A stretch of DNA of 64,000 nucleotides from positions 124,001 to 188,000 of the forward strand of contig NZ_SJPI01000002.1 in NCBI RefSeq assembly GCF_007859865.1, given 5' to 3'. Shown one piece after another: positions 20,101-32,100 of this stretch. Under the pieces are notes generated by a model that had not been told where the DNA came from, ran no database searches, and worked only from the letters and a program-made list of their open reading frames with translations. Position 1 is the first letter of the stretch. Each line of letters opens with the position of its first letter. The DNA is from Rubripirellula amarantea (GTDB lineage: Bacteria > Planctomycetota > Planctomycetia > Pirellulales > Pirellulaceae). A program made the position numbers and the translations under genes.

Positions 20101-22753
20101 CTTCGATCGAGTTTTGGCCCGCCGGTATCGTGACAATCGTCGGCGTAGAAAATTCCGAACCATCTGTTTTTGTAACCGTTACATCCAGCGGGCTGGCAAC
20201 ATTCGTCGTTTCGCGAGTGATCGTGAAGGTCGGCAACGCCGTCATGCCCACGGTGCGAACGTTGTCCGCAGCAAAGTATGCTGGCGTATTCATTCCATAC
20301 TGGCCGACATCGGAAGACTCCAAGCCAAAATGAAGCTCAATCGCTGTACCGATCGACGTCAAGTCGACCGTTTGCCATACGTCAAGAATAAAGTCCTGGG
20401 AACCGTCATCAAACCGGAAGTCAGCCAAGCTGACGTCGATCGTTCCCACTAACGTATCAGCGGAATCGAATCCTGTGATGGTTAGCGTCAAGAAGTCAGG
20501 GTCTGATCCGTCGGCTCCGCCAAACTTCTTCGCGAAGCCATCGCCATCTCGCATCGACAAGGCCGCGTAGACTGAGTTGGTGATGTCAATCGAAGTGAAA
20601 GCCGTCGTAGTGGCGGGGTCACGCTCAATGGTGGCCGCAAATCCGCCAGGGTACGAATTGCCCATCAGGTAGGTTGCCGAATCGCCCGCCCCACTGCCCG
20701 TGATGGCCGCGTATTGATTGGTGTAACCAGCGGTTGTGATATCGGTCACATTGGAAACCGCCCAACCTGACCAACTGCCGAACGTTGGGTCAAACGAATT
20801 GCTAAACGAAAGTTCGCCACTGGTAAAACCATCGGGGTCGTTCGCTTGATTGAGGTACGAATCGGGCGCAAGTCCGCGACCAATGTCTTCTAACGTCGCG
20901 GTAGGTGGCGCGTCAGATTCCGTCAACTGCGCCGAGTCAATGCTAATCGATAGAGCGAAATCATCATTGACAATCGAAAGAGTAATCGAGGCATCAGCAA
21001 ACCCGGGGGCGGTCGCCGAGATCAAGACGTCGAGGTCATCGCTCAGGATAGCGTTGTCGATCACTGCCACGGGAACGTCGACAAATGAGTCGCCCACGGC
21101 AATCGTGACTTGATCCGGAATGCTGATCGCACCCGACACATCTGTCGCTAGCGAAATGACAAGTTCACTAGACGTATCCGAGTCCGCGCGCGAAAGCCGC
21201 AGCATTGTCGCCGCATCGCCACCGTTCTCTTGGACCTCGCCGTCGGCAAGTCCGATTGGCAGTACCGGCTTCGACAATGTGATATCGTCGATTGCAAAGT
21301 AGGTTGGCGTATTGATTCCAAACGCACCTACATCGGTGGACTCAATCGAAAACTGCAATGACGAAGCGTCTGCAACCGCACTCAGGTCGACCGTGGTCCA
21401 CTGATCGACGATGTAGTCCAATGAGTTATCATCGAATCGGTAGTCCGCTAGGTAGAAGTCGACGGTGCCAATCGAATTGTTGTCGGAATCAAACCCATTG
21501 ATGGTCAGTAACAGGTAGTCCGGATCATCGCCGCTGGTCCCACCAAACTTCTTGGCGAACATATCACCGTCGCGCATCGACAAAGCTGCGTAGGTGGTGT
21601 TGGTGATCGCGAGTGATTCAAAACTGCGATCGTCGTCGACATCACGTGTAATCGTAGGCGGTGCGTAGAAGTTGCCCGACGGAACAAACCCAACGCCATA
21701 GGTCGGGCTTTCTTCGGCACCAGTTCCCGTTATGGACGAATGCTGATTGGCAAACCCGGCGGTGGTATTGTCGGTCGCGTTGGAATAGGCAAACCCATTC
21801 CACGAACCGAAGTCTTGCGAGTAGGTGTTGTTGAGCGTCAGTGTTTCGGCGGTGAATGATCCGATCACAACCGCGTCACCAAATTCACCGGTCGATGGAT
21901 TTCCGTTGGCAGTAGGTCCGTTGAAGAAGCTGTTGGTGGGAAGACTCGCGCCAAGAGTTTCGAAGTCGACAACATCACGAGCCATAGCGTACTGGTGAAT
22001 AACAGCGACGGCATCAAGGTCAAAGCCGGCCGAGCCAGTTCCTGGGAACGGATCGTAGATTGGGTTGCCGCTGGTATCGGTTGATGATCCATCGCCAACG
22101 ATATCGACGATTCGAACGTACGTGACTTTGTCGAGCCCCAAATCGGCCAGGTCAAACCCCACGCCAAAACCGCCGCGGTATTTTCCCGCTAGGCCGTTGA
22201 TGTCGGTAGGGTCAAGGCTTCCGAAGGCCTCAACCGGGGCCGGCGTTAGCGATTCGTTGTCAAAGCGAACGAAATTAATTCCGTCGGTGCTGACTTCGAC
22301 AAAGGCGAGTTCAAGAAACGTGTCACTGAAACTGTTTTCAAATACTGCGAAGTCGTTTCCGATGCCGTCACGAATAGGATCGTCAAACGTGAGCGTGATC
22401 TCACCGCCATCGCCAAGTGTGACGGTGTCAGGAATGGGGCTGTCGTCGCCTTCGAGCGGGTCGCTCGGTCCCGTTGCGTTCTCGGGGGTTTGAAAGTCTT
22501 CGCTGACGTTTGATCCTGGGGTGTAATTGGCGACCCCGGTTGCCCAGGCGGCGATCAGGTTACTGCCCGCGTTGATCGCTTCGGAACCCACTTGCCCGGC
22601 CGCGGGCGCATAGGGACCTGCCAGCAAATTCCGAGTTTCAAGTAGCTCGGTGATTAGTCGCCGTCGTTGAATTGGTCGTCGTGATTTTTGTAGTTTAGAA
22701 ATTCGGTTCAAGGTTGTAGATCCGGAAGAGATTCGTTGCCGTTGCGTGTGCAA
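17171..22753 (-). CDS. Giant surface protein with three DUF4465 domains, Calx-beta-like modules and C-terminal dockerin
   Basis: 1860 residues. The basic N-terminus leads to [10 protein letters not shown] (about 38-47). A first beta-rich domain (about 50-255; [16 protein letters not shown]) resembles the N-terminal domain of PEP-CTERM-associated cell-surface proteins. Three DUF4465-like domains follow (about 262-490, 620-830, 1050-1257), each with DFGSWxGxAxSNxTD, NQxxxITGxGA, YAALSMxxGDxFAKxFGG and YFAxDN/DI. Between and after them are Calx-beta-like modules (VPxxVxIPxGxxSVxVxVxVxDN). A C-terminal dockerin pair (about 1748-1822) has [18 protein letters not shown] and [18 protein letters not shown]. 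The start overlaps the DUF1559 gene by 46 bp, indicating an operon, or the true start is slightly downstream. The transcript appears to be controlled by the cobalamin riboswitch at 23688-23917. I recall reports of DUF4465-type surface proteins binding vitamin B12 in Bacteroidetes; with the riboswitch this suggests cobalamin capture. Confidence 0.9.
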   Translation of the reverse strand: MHTQRQRISSGSTTLNRISKLQKSRRPIQRRRLITELLETRNLLAGPYAPAAGQVGSEAINAGSNLIAAWATGVANYTPGSNVSEDFQTPENATGPSDPLEGDDSPIPDTVTLGDGGEITLTFDDPIRDGIGNDFAVFENSFSDTFLELAFVEVSTDGINFVRFDNESLTPAPVEAFGSLDPTDINGLAGKYRGGFGVGFDLADLGLDKVTYVRIVDIVGDGSSTDTSGNPIYDPFPGTGSAGFDLDAVAVIHQYAMARDVVDFETLGASLPTNSFFNGPTANGNPSTGEFGDAVVIGSFTAETLTLNNTYSQDFGSWNGFAYSNATDNTTAGFANQHSSITGTGAEESPTYGVGFVPSGNFYAPPTITRDVDDDRSFESLAITNTTYAALSMRDGDMFAKKFGGTSGDDPDYLLLTINGFDSDNNSIGTVDFYLADYRFDDNSLDYIVDQWTTVDLSAVADASSLQFSIESTDVGAFGINTPTYFAIDDITLSKPVLPIGLADGEVQENGGDAATMLRLSRADSDTSSELVISLATDVSGAISIPDQVTIAVGDSFVDVPVAVIDNAILSDDLDVLISATAPGFADASITLSIVNDDFALSISIDSAQLTESDAPPTATLEDIGRGLAPDSYLNQANDPDGFTSGELSFSNSFDPTFGSWSGWAVSNVTDITTAGYTNQYAAITGSGAGDSATYLMGNSYPGGFAATIERDPATTTAFTSIDITNSVYAALSMRDGDGFAKKFGGADGSDPDFLTLTITGFDSADTLVGTIDVSLADFRFDDGSQDFILDVWQTVDLTSIGTAIELHFGLESSDVGQYGMNTPAYFAADNVRTVGMTALPTFTITRETTNVASPLDVTVTKTDGSEFSTPTIVTIPAGQNSIEVPISITPDLIVDGLQSVTLSIDADGYVGTTTELTVADADAPSLSLTLSALEAFEDTGSLSAVLHRNDDDLTSPLEVTLGSSDSTVATVPTTVTIPAGLRTVSFDISLIDNDEIEDDRTLTITAVSGELSDEVVLVVNDDDTLRPALEVQLTESVVSEAGARTTVDFEELGSHIAAESFNNGSDLAGGFDAGGVMLDNDYNTDFGSWSGFAISNVTDSQTAGFTNQHSAITGSGALASATYAVANTFGTTPPTLTLTDPSQSFASLDITNATYAALSMQFGDAFAKQFGGESGDNPDFFRLTIAGTNALGESVGAIDFYLADFRFDDQSLDYIVDQWTTVDVSELVGARSLTFSLMSSDVGQFGMNTPAYFAIDNVILTQASDSLAPMATVTRRNSDTTDALEVMIGGGDETEVTLPTRVVIPAGETSVSFPIPVVDDSWVDGDKIVEFTASAEGFFSASGSLTVEDDDAPTLTLTLVNDVVSESAATSLLVHHNYETLAQPLNLTLSADNADITLPEEIVIPTGSSSVLVDVAVSDNQIADGNRNVTIEVINDETLSSTIGMTINDDEVPAIVVSIAGEGLLTFSEAIEAGSFDVRLSAQPLGNVTIAVSSDSDELMVMPTELTFTPEDWNTAQTVTLQSPIDLIAEPSETFTILLTASDADTAALFDGIGTSIDVVVEDYQPSSLVIAANETHVTVSDVDLDVVIQQELLADGLDVTTSDSSQTFVVEGLPDTTGTINVRTAGGDDWVTLRTPNFVLLDGGEGYDTLEIDANLAIDITSLVGESIIGFEAFVLGGESSIRLDVQHLDQLVDPEGVLVVRKSTTASFAIEGEIASQPPIMVDDEFRQVIQAGEYVIQIVSGTPWQNAANRFDTNRSGDITSLDALQVINRIARQNTSELSEITSLDDFDDRYYDVNGDNHATALDALQIINEIARQQPPAETEHIDLAFSQWPELNDDKTDPTETSESEWNEDTLF

Positions 22754-23541
22754 AGAGCGGCAAGGAGTTCAAGGTCGATGGAATCATTAAGGAAGGTGAC
22801 CGATCCGTCGGCGAATAAAGCTTGCACTCCTTGCGGGTGAAAGCTCCGCATGTCGTTTTCAAAGTCAGGGGCTTGGTTGATTGGGAAGGCTTGGTCGAAC
22901 AAGTTCCACGCATTGATCCACTGGCCGTCACGAAAGGCGGCATCTTCGGACACTGCAATCGTGCGAGAAGTTCCGTCGGTAATGTCCCGAAAACGAAGTG
23001 CCAGTTCATGAACGAAAAATCCTCTCGGCGGATCATTGACGGCCGTGACACGTTCCCCATAAATGCCGCCGTAGTCGGTCGCTCCGCGTCCTTGGCTGCG
23101 TCCATCGCCACTGGTGCGAGCCGATGACGGTGTGCTTGGACACAAAAACGTTTCAATCACTTGCGATGCCGCGTCCGCGTTGACAGCGTCGTCGAAGGGA
23201 ACGTTGAAGTCGATCATTTGGTAGGCACCCGGTTCTTCAATGAACGGCAAGATCATCGCCGACCAAGCGAATTGCTTTCCGTTGGGGACGGTGGGCCGCA
23301 CTTCTAATCCACCGGGTGGGAACCGTTTAAACGCGGCGTGGTAGTTGTGGATTCCAATCCCGATTTGATGCAGGTTGTTTTGACACTGCATCTTCCGAGC
23401 CGCCTCGCGAGTCGCCTGCACTGCTGGCAATAGCAGTCCAACGAGAGTTCCGATGATGGCAATCACCACCAGCAACTCAATAAGCGTGAAGCCGCCTGCG
23501 CATTGAGGGCGTGATTCGAAGCTGGCTGATCGGGACACCAA
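22708..23541 (-). CDS. DUF1559 pseudopilin-like protein
   Basis: About 277 residues. A type IV prepilin-like N-terminus ([16 protein letters not shown] followed by [18 protein letters not shown]) indicates processing by a prepilin peptidase after Gly and a membrane-spanning helix. The C-terminal half carries the DUF1559 signature H-x9-DG ([12 protein letters not shown]). The start is uncertain: TTG 23541 or GTG 23538, with no ATG suitably placed upstream of the leader. DUF1559 proteins are heavily expanded in planctomycetes and of unknown exact role, perhaps as pseudopilins or cell-envelope fibres. This one lies between a cobalamin riboswitch and the triple-DUF4465 gene, which it overlaps by 46 bp, so the two are probably co-regulated by B12. 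Confidence 0.93.
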   Translation of the reverse strand: MVSRSASFESRPQCAGGFTLIELLVVIAIIGTLVGLLLPAVQATREAARKMQCQNNLHQIGIGIHNYHAAFKRFPPGGLEVRPTVPNGKQFAWSAMILPFIEEPGAYQMIDFNVPFDDAVNADAASQVIETFLCPSTPSSARTSGDGRSQGRGATDYGGIYGERVTAVNDPPRGFFVHELALRFRDITDGTSRTIAVSEDAAFRDGQWINAWNLFDQAFPINQAPDFENDMRSFHPQGVQALFADGSVTFLNDSIDLELLAALCTRNGNESLPDLQP

Positions 23542-23687
23542 CGTTTCGATCCGGCGAAGAAGGGAAGGAATCTTCAGTGGTTACGGTTGCAGAAAGCAAG
23601 TCGAGATCTCTGCATTCGGGCAGCGACTGATTTCCAACGACACGTGTTCGACACGGACCTCACCCTAGAAGGTCACCTCGCGTCCGA

Positions 23688-23917
23688 TCAGTGGTAGGTC
23701 TTCTGACTCGCGTCGTTCCCCATGCTTCGCCTTCTCGCCGAGATAAATCTCTGCAATGGCTATCAGAATGAAGTCAGGGCGGTAACAATTTACTCGTCAC
23801 CACAACGCACACAGCGGCCGGGCCGTCTCGGAATCTCACCGAAGTTCCCTGTTCCTGGACGGGTTTTCATGAACGCGCCCAGCACCAAGAATCGTTCGTC
23901 GCAAAGGTAACCACCGA
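23688..23917 (-). promoter_or_regulatory. Cobalamin (B12) riboswitch
   Basis: Read on the minus strand, the order of conserved elements is complete. P1 5' strand TCGGTGGT (23917-23910) pairs with ACCACTGA (23695-23688, one G-U). GGTGC is at 23886-23882. The core AACAGGGAAC..CGGTGAGATTCCG..GGCCCGGCCGCTGTG follows. GCCATTG and GAGAAGGC come next, and the B12 box GAGTCAGAAGACCTACC is at 23709-23693. These match the known consensus (GGTGC, AATAGGGAA, GCCACTG, GGGAAGGC, AGTCAGGAGACCTGCC). It lies about 146 nt upstream of the DUF1559 start. A short hairpin (CGTGTCGAACACG) lies downstream but has no U-tract, so the off-switch mechanism is unclear. Confidence 0.93.
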
Positions 23918-23925
23918 CCTGTGAA

Positions 23926-24921
23926 GTGTCAAAGGGCAAGCTTCAAAGAACAGGGGCAGGCCGCTGGTCTTGGCCTGCAAACCACCGAAAACGTCGATCT
24001 TCAGCGAGCAATCCCCCCGTAAATGCGACTGGTCCTTTGAACGACGGATACAGCTACTCAATCCAAATTCCTTCCCGTGCCCGAGGCCAATCGGTCCTCT
24101 CGTTCTTAGCCGACCGTTTTGATCATTCGACGGCCGTCCAGTGGCGAGAACGAATTGAGCAAGGTGAGGTAACGGTCAACGAAAACGTTGCTCGGGTTGA
24201 TACAGAGTGTCGACCCGGCGACCGGTTGGTGTGGAACCGTCCGGGGTGGATCGAGGCGGATGTACCGCTTCGCTATTCCATCGAGTTTGAAGACGATCGT
24301 TTGCTGGTCGTCGACAAACCCAGTGGCCTTCCGACGCTACCCGGCGGTGGGTTCCTTGATCACACGTTGTTGAATCTCGTGCGAAAGGATTTTCCTAGTG
24401 CCAGTCCCTTGCATCGACTCGGACGCTGCACGTCGGGTCTCGTGATGATGGCTCTTGATTCCATGACTGCAACAACGCTTTCGAACGACTGGCCGAACGT
24501 GCTAAAGCAATACTCGGCCTTGGCCAGTGGCGTTGCAGCCGAGGACATCTACGACATCCAGACTCCGATTGGTCCCGTCGATCATCCGCGACTCGGCAAG
24601 GTCCACGCCGCGAACGATTCCGGCAAGCCATCGCGTAGCGTCGCCCGCGTCGTTGAACGCTACGAGTCAACAACTCTGTTTGAGGTTGACCTTCACACCG
24701 GTCGTCCTCATCAAATTCGAATTCATCTCGCCTCCATCGGCCATCGGTTGGTCGGCGATCCGCTATACGACACCGGTGGAATCCCTCGAGCCATCAATCC
24801 CGGCTTGCCGGGAGACGGCGGGTATTTCTTACGCGCGCAATCCTTGACGTTCACTCACCCCATCAGTGGATCGGTCGTGACGGTTGCCGCTGGACGAGAG
24901 GGTTGGCAGGAACATGGATGA
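23926..24921 (+). CDS. RluA-family pseudouridine synthase with substituted catalytic motif
   Basis: 331 residues if GTG 23926 is used. TTG 24037 (295 residues) is more plausible, because the longer form would leave no room for the promoter of the divergent riboswitch transcript. An S4-like N-terminal segment (residues about 54-105, QSVLSFLADRF..RIEQGEVTVNE) precedes the catalytic core: VDKPSGLPTLPGG, HRLGRCTSG (163-171), TGRPHQIRIHLASIGHRLVGDPLY. In the family the motif is HRLDxxTSG with the Asp as catalytic nucleophile; here Gly166 takes that place. I recall an 'HRLGRGTSG' subfamily existing elsewhere, so this may be a lineage variant rather than damage. It would isomerise uridine in rRNA or tRNA if active. 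Confidence 0.9.
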   Translation: MSKGKLQRTGAGRWSWPANHRKRRSSASNPPVNATGPLNDGYSYSIQIPSRARGQSVLSFLADRFDHSTAVQWRERIEQGEVTVNENVARVDTECRPGDRLVWNRPGWIEADVPLRYSIEFEDDRLLVVDKPSGLPTLPGGGFLDHTLLNLVRKDFPSASPLHRLGRCTSGLVMMALDSMTATTLSNDWPNVLKQYSALASGVAAEDIYDIQTPIGPVDHPRLGKVHAANDSGKPSRSVARVVERYESTTLFEVDLHTGRPHQIRIHLASIGHRLVGDPLYDTGGIPRAINPGLPGDGGYFLRAQSLTFTHPISGSVVTVAAGREGWQEHG

Positions 24922-25035
24922 TTGAAAAACTGAGTTTTCAAAATGAACTGCAAGAGATCTGTGCGAGCCATGTGACGTGCGGTTCTTGAGTGCCTAACGG
25001 CACGAGATGTCGTAAGTCCGCACCGAGCACCGGCG

Positions 25036-25482
25036 TCAACCCAGTTCGTCTTGCAGTTTCGTAGCATCGAGGATGCCGAGTTTTGCGTACATACTCGTAT
25101 AGTCCACAACGTTGTGGCACTGAAAGACAAGATCGTCTTTGAGCCGTCCGTGAACACCCACTTCAATCACAACGTCTTTGCCAGTGTCGCGGTGGACGCC
25201 TTGCAGTTCCATCACCAGCGAAAACGATTCATCGCGGATCAACATGAAGCTTGTCTCGGCGTGGCAATGTTCAACGCGAGCGTGCAGAGACTGATAGGCG
25301 GCTTGAACTTGATCCACACCTTCCAAGACAACCGGGGCCATGCCCGTAACGACACATTCGGGGTGAAAGTAATCTGAAACGCAAACCGATGATCGAGATT
25401 CCCAACCGTTCTTGATCCATCGGAACAGGAACGCGCGGTAAATGAGCTCCCTCGGACTTAAAGACTCTTCATCGGGTTGCAT
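25036..25482 (-). CDS. SnoaL/NTF2-like protein
   Basis: 148 residues from ATG 25482. The pattern of an N-terminal helix pair (ELIYRAFLFRWIKNGW), the FHPECVVTG strand, a central helix (QVQAAYQSLHARV) and three antiparallel strands ending CHNVVDYTSMYAKLG suggests the NTF2-like cone fold of SnoaL-type proteins. No catalytic residues can be assigned. Such proteins act as small isomerases, cyclases or ligand-binding domains, or stress-related proteins; no function can be fixed here. It is convergent with the pseudouridine synthase and divergent from the giant protein gene at 26160. Confidence 0.7.
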   Translation of the reverse strand: MQPDEESLSPRELIYRAFLFRWIKNGWESRSSVCVSDYFHPECVVTGMAPVVLEGVDQVQAAYQSLHARVEHCHAETSFMLIRDESFSLVMELQGVHRDTGKDVVIEVGVHGRLKDDLVFQCHNVVDYTSMYAKLGILDATKLQDELG

Positions 25483-26159
25483 TGCATCGTTCTTTGTTCA
25501 GGTCCAACAGATGGCAAAGTGGTTCGATCGTAGATCGGTGAAGCAGTCCGGTTCATGACGCGGTACAAGCTACTCCGGAAAAGCGTTGAAGTGCATTTTA
25601 GCTAATCAAGCGACACGATGTGGCGAACTAAGCGAATTCATCGAACCAAGCCCGTGTACTCGCTCGCTTGACCTTCGCGTGATCGCAATCGGTCTTCGTG
25701 AACGCCGCTCGTTCATGCCAGTCCATATCACGATGCCAGTCAATCGAACGGCCCAGCATGTTTGTGCACCATGCCTGTCCGTCATACCTGTCCAACATGT
25801 TTCTCCAGCAGGAAAAATGAGTCGTACCGAGGTTCGTCGGTTCAACCGTTCGGGCTGTGATTGGTATCCGTTTTCATTCTTTCGTTGTGCGTTGATGCCT
25901 TTTGAATTTCATTCGGAGTTCCTGCTATGGCCAGTGACATCAGGTTGGTCCAAGGATGTGCGTCGAGGACCCGCCCTCGGCCAGATCAGCCATCCATCTA
26001 AGGACTGTCCAAGTTCATTCGGACCAAACCCTTCTCCTGGGGTCGGTAATGAGTCGATCTATGGTAACTTGGGGGGCAGAGGCTCAATACGCCAGGGAAT
26101 CAGAGGTTGCCCCATGGACGGCTTATTTCAATTCGAACCCACCTGCATCGGCTTTTGCC
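25483..26159. other. Intergenic region upstream of giant dockerin protein
   Basis: About 680 bp lies between divergent genes. The frame of the giant protein stays open back to 25956, and ATG 26049 is another possible start. The open frame at 25586-26332 overlaps the giant gene in another frame and has no protein-like features. The sequence presumably contains two divergent promoters; none is clear enough to mark. Confidence 0.4.
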
Positions 26160-29100
26160 ATGAAAACTTGGCTCCCCTTTTCATCCAAACTCGCTTGTCA
26201 GGCTTCCGAGGGCGACCCCACACGTCGCGGTATCCAGCGGGCGGCAAGGAGGCGTGGGAGCAAAATAAGGTCAACCGGAAAACGATCTCTTCGATACGAG
26301 CAACTCGATCGTCGCGAGTTACTCGCGGGTGATCTTCAGAATCCCGGCAATCCGCTGGATGTGAATAACGACCTGACGATTTCCGCGTTGGACGCGTTGA
26401 ACATTATCAATCAGATCGCCAGGATCACCGCCAGCAACGATGGGGAACAATCGAGCGTCAATGCAGAAGAAACCGAACCGCCACGCGACTTCTATTTTGA
26501 TGTCACCGGATCCGACGGAGTAACCGCGCGAGACGCTCTGCAACTCATCAATGCGATTGGTCGAAACAGTACACAAGTCACTTTTCGTTTAGCTAACGAC
26601 ACCGACCCAGATCAATCTGGTGTTCGCGATGAAAAGACGTTTGACCTTGGCATCGAAGGCAAGATCAATTTTGCTGGCAGCGATGATTCGGTCTACATCG
26701 GCGTGGAACAGGACGGCGAGTTGACCTGGATTGATCTGTCACCCAACGTGGATTCCACAGGTTACTTCAAGCTCAGCGATCGACAGATGCGTGCGATGCT
26801 AAAAGACGTGGTGGGGCCTGGTGATGTGACACTTTTCTTCAGCTCGCTGGGGGCCGATCACGACCATGAGAATCGAAAACAACAGGACATTGAAATCGAA
26901 ATCCTGGTGGCGCCACCGCAACCTGGGTTGGTAGAAACACAGCTTGCCGAAGATAGCATGGTCGTGCTCGATATCTCGTCCCAGATTTATGATCCCGATA
27001 GCGACCTGGAATCGCTGGTGATCACGATCGTTCATCAGCCCGAGTTTGGGACGCTTAGCGTGGACGGCAAACAATATCTTTATGATCCACAGGAAGACTT
27101 TTTTGGAACCGACTTCGTCATCTACGAAGTGAGCGACGGCGAAAATAGCAGCGGTCTGGTCACGTTGACACTCAATATCGAATCGGTCAACGACGTTCCC
27201 GTAATCACGTCGTCGTTCGACGATCAAACGCTTTTGCTCAACGAGCGAGCAATCGAACTACCCATCACAGTGTTCGATCTCGAAGACACTGATTCGCTGC
27301 AATATGTTGGCTTTGCGACCGTTGCGAATCATCTTCATGAGATTCGTTCCACTTATGGACTCAGGTACGGTAGTGACGAACTCTTCAACTTAACAGGCCT
27401 GAACGAAAAGTGGTTTTTTGGTGACAACGGCACGTCTTTCTTTCTGTTGCCCGACGGCGAGTTGATTGAGTGGTTGGGCGAGGATGCAACAGCAAGTCGC
27501 ACCGAGCAGTTAATTGCCGTGCTTGATAGTAGCATCTACGACGAACCACTACGGCTTGGTGAAGCAGAACCACAAATTCTTGCACCCGCGACCGTGTCGG
27601 TCACTCAGGACACAGTGACGGTGATCCCAGAAGAAGGACTCGTGGGAGAGGTCTTGATCAACATCGCGGTCGCCGATTCCAGCGATAGCGTGGTGAGTCA
27701 ATTCAAGTTGACGGTGGAAGACACCCGCGATGACAACCAATTGCAGATCGACCGCGTTGTTGCCCTGATCGACGAGGCCGAGGCTCTCGACTTAGAAACC
27801 ACCCCGGCATTCTTGGCCTCGGTGGCTGAACAACTAGACGAGTTTGAACCTCACCTTCGTGGTCAACTCACCGAAATGCTTTCGACTATTTTGTTCGACT
27901 ATGAGCAAACGGTGAAACGTCAGCTTGCATCTGAGGACTGGCTGCTATCGAACAAACGCTCGACTCAGCGAAAGATGGAAGTTGCCGCTTGGGTACAGGA
28001 CCAGCTTGCGACTCTGAAGACCAACTACCAAGCCGCGTTGGCGACCTACAGCGATTCGCTGTTAGCTGACAATCCTTTGGAATCCGCTCCGCCTTTGTTC
28101 GTGCTGGGCAATGACTATAGCGATCCGATCGAAACCAAGGTCGGCGACACTTTGGTCTTGGACTTCCGAACCATTCATCCCGTGGACGTCGGGGCATTTT
28201 ATGTGTTGGAAGGATTTGACAGCGACGAGCACGGCTATTTGGAATTCAGTGTGCAGACAGGGGCGTTTGCGTGGTACGTGCCAGAACAAGCGATTGGCAC
28301 TCATGAGTTCACCATCCGAGCCAGAGGCCTTAGCGAAGGGAACGATTCGTCGTTCAGCTTCACCGTCAATGTGTCAGCCGACCAATCAAGCTTACAGTTG
28401 TTAACGGCTTCACCATCCGCCATCTCGGATCTTGGAACCGATGAGGTGACGTTAACCGCTCGCGGTGCTTGGCACCCGGAATATGAAATTTCCGAAGTTC
28501 TGTTCTATCAAGATACCGACGGCGACGGACAGTTAATCAAAGGTATCGATCGTTACCTCGGTGAAGACGAGAACGGCGACGATGGATGGACATGGACTGG
28601 CACACCCATCGCGGAAAAAAACAGCGATGACGTCACTTTCTTCGCAATATCGCGAGCCTATACGTTTTCGGCAGCTATCGAAAGCCAAGCGGTATCAGCG
28701 ACGATTGACGTGATTTCTGTACCGCGTTTGACGGCGTCAGTCTTAGTGCCCAGTGGTGATCCTGTTCATCAGCAAGAAGTCGAAAAGGACGATGTTCCAC
28801 AACCCGATCACATTGTTCGCTATGACAACGGCGACTCGGCGGTAGCGACTTCCATTTTTGCTGGTGAAGACGCGGGAGTTTACGTCACTCGATACAGCGA
28901 CGCAGGACTCGATGGTCGAGGCGAAGCGAAGGGTGATCCGGTGCTTGTTGTTCCCGGAAGCCCGTGGAAGTACGAACTCAAGGGTGACGCAGATGGCAAT
29001 TTGATTGTTCTCGCAAGCGACGTTAGTGGAATCGACGACACTACGGGACCCAACCTCTGGATGTTCCGACTGGGGCCGGACGACGAAGCTATCGGCGATC

Positions 29101-32100
29101 CCGTTTTGATCGCCGGTGATGGATCCGACGGCTACACGTTCACTGCCGCGATGAATGAGAATGGCGATGGAGTGATCGCTTGGAAAGAAACCTATCTTGC
29201 CGAACCCGTGTTTGTGCAGACCTTTACTCAGGCGGGTGCAGAACTTGGCGAAGTTCGGCAATTTGATTTCAACGGCGGCTTTCACGATGGTTCGGAATGG
29301 GATTCATCCGCGATCAATAGCAACGGTGACTATGTCGTCGCTTGGGAAAACTTGGCTGCCATCGGAAACGTAGATGACGCCGAGTCAATGCAAATCGTTC
29401 AGCACGGAATTTATTCTTGGTTCGCTGCAATCAATGAAGAAGGATGGATGGTGTTGGCCAATCGTTCGATGCAGGTCTTGGATCCTCTGGGCCGATTGGT
29501 TGGCGAGTCGGTTCAGATCCATCCGGAAGATGCGAGGCACTATTCACACAACGTTACGTTCGCCAGTTTGGACACGCTGCAAGTTGAGTACTTCGATTCT
29601 GACTCAAACGCGAATCAAGAAAGTTTTTATACGCAAGCTTTCAATCTGCAAGTCCAGCCTTTGTTGCGTCCCGTCGAAGTTGATGTGAGCTCACTAGCGG
29701 ACCAGACGCCTACCGTGGGAGGCTCCATCGAGGTGATTGCCACGGTTGCCAACGATGATTCTGAGCCCTCTCAACCGCTGACGCTCGCATACTACCTTAG
29801 CCATGATGACGTGATCGACAACCGTGATCGTTTGTTAGGTTCCCTTGCGAGCGATCAACAGATCCAAGGTGGGCAAAGTATTGACTTTCAGACATCGTTG
29901 ACCTTACCACCGCAACAAGATCCTTTCTGGAACCGAGGTAGCACCGAGTTGCGATTGCTTGTCCAGGTTGTCGGCGGCACCGGTCAAGGCATCGCACTCC
30001 TTCCATTGGTTGACGTCAAATTCAGCGAGTTGATGGCGGTTCGATTGCAGGAACTCGATGCCGTGAAAGCCATAGAACCGCCGGAATTGATTTCGCGTAT
30101 TGATCCGCTTCACACTGTCGATGGCTTTATTGATCCACAGCCTGTGCAAGATCAGTTGTACGGTGGCGGCGGGTTTAGCGGCGAACTCGCCGATGCGGTG
30201 AATATGTTTCAACTTCTCGGGTACCAGTATTTGGCGGGCATCGAGATGATCGCGGAGCGAGCGCCGTATACCATGCGTGCCGAAATTCGTGAATTAGGTC
30301 TGGACGTTTCCGGAGGCTTGAAGCGATTTGCGACCGAACAGTTTGAAAAGCAACAGTGGGAACAGAGCCAAATTGAGGCAGCGGAAGCAGTACGGGATAG
30401 CAAGATCGAAGGATTCGATTTGGATCGCGACAATAAGATTAGCGAAGCCCGCGCTTTAGGTAGAAAGCTCGAAGCCGATGCCGTCGCAAAGATCGCGGCG
30501 CTTCGCGATTCGCAAGCCAAACGTGAGCTTGAAAAAGAAGCTCAATGGAATCGAGAAAAGGTCAAACTTGAGTCTAGCGTTAGCGCTCTCAATGAATCTG
30601 AAGAGAACATCGAACGAATCAGCGAAGACGTCAATCGGGTGGAATTTTACGGATGGGGCGGGGTCGTGGAGTTTGTCACGGGCGGTGGCGAAAACATAGT
30701 GAGTTGCGCTAGCGATCCGGCTGCCTGTCGCGATCAGGTTGTCAAAGAGGCTCGCGGCTTCTTCGACCGGTTGAGCAGGCACTATCAAGAGTTGTACATC
30801 AAGACCAAGAATCAACTTGAAGATAAAATATCGAATCTTGAATCGAACATTCGAAGAGTATCCGCGATCGTCCAGGCTGAAATTAACGGACAAATTGGAA
30901 CGATGAAAGTTCGTCTTGGCCAAATCCAAGACGACTTCATTGAATTGCGAGACAATGCGAACGACGAGTTTGTCAAGCTCGAAGCAAAAGCGAAATCGGC
31001 CTACACTGATAAGGTCAACGAGGTTAAGGATGCGAGTGAAGGCCTTGTGCAGTTCACTCAGTCAAAGGCGGAAAGCATTCTTGAAGATGGGCTCGAACAC
31101 GTTGATGCCAGAATCGAAGCGATGAGCTCGCCGGAAGGCATAATCGAAGTGCTCGCGAATGATCTTCAGACGCTCGATCAAAACAATCCGTTAGGGTCGG
31201 TCCAAGAGATCGCGGATTCGATCGAAATGGCGGCTGGTTACGCGACCGACGTCCTAAGCGACGTCAAGGAACAACTTGAACCTGCCGTTGACTCCGTCAA
31301 GCAAGCCGGCGGTGAATTCGCCGATTGGGCAAAGGATACCGGCGGCGAGGTTTCACAATTGGTCAAAGACAATCTGCTTTCAGTCTTTGATCAAGAATTG
31401 ATTGCTTACAAGGTTGAAACTGGATTCGATCTGACACTCAATCTAGTGAATGGTTCTCTGTTCGTTGATGCCAACATCGCGCCCGGCGTCGACTACGACA
31501 GTCGCAAGCTATTCGATTTGCTACAGGGTGATATCTCCTTCCCAGATCTGGATCCCATCGAAGTAATCACGAACGTCCTCGGCGTTGAGCTGTTGGTAAC
31601 CAACAACTACGACGACATTCGTGACGATCAGCACAGTGCGTTCGGGGCAACCAACGTCTATTTTGCGTCGGAGCGCTTCGTCGAATACTTCGGTGGCGAA
31701 ACGATGCTCGGCGATGCAGCCGAATTGGTGGCAACTTTCGGTGGGTCGGCGAAGGACGCGTTGAAAGATTTCGCCAACCACCTGCGAATGGAATTGAACG
31801 ACCTCTTCAGTTGGCTTAAGCAAAAAGGGGAAGCCCAATGGGAAGCAATCGTGCCGGGAATCATCAAAGCGTTGCTAACTCAGCAGCCGTTTGAATCGCC
31901 GCACTTGGAACTGAAATGGACTCCGGTGACCTACCGATATGAACTTGATCTTACCAGTGCGGGTGGCAAACTCGGCGACTTAAATCCTCTCGCGCAATTG
32001 TCGTCCGATGAAGTCTTGGACACTCCCTACGTCAAGTCGTTGATTGATGGCTTGGACCTGAATGTTGATTCCCCTCATGCGGCCTTCACTTTGGTTTGGA

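Noticed and set aside
23904-23932. TTGACA-like hexamer (23932-23927 minus) as promoter of the riboswitch transcript
   Set aside because: The matching -10 would put the start inside the riboswitch, after the P1 5' strand, so the element as read would be cut.
25586-26332. 248-codon plus-strand open frame overlapping the start of the giant dockerin protein
   Set aside because: Composition is not protein-like, no motif is seen, and it overlaps in another frame a region that encodes the LEPR motif and dockerin.
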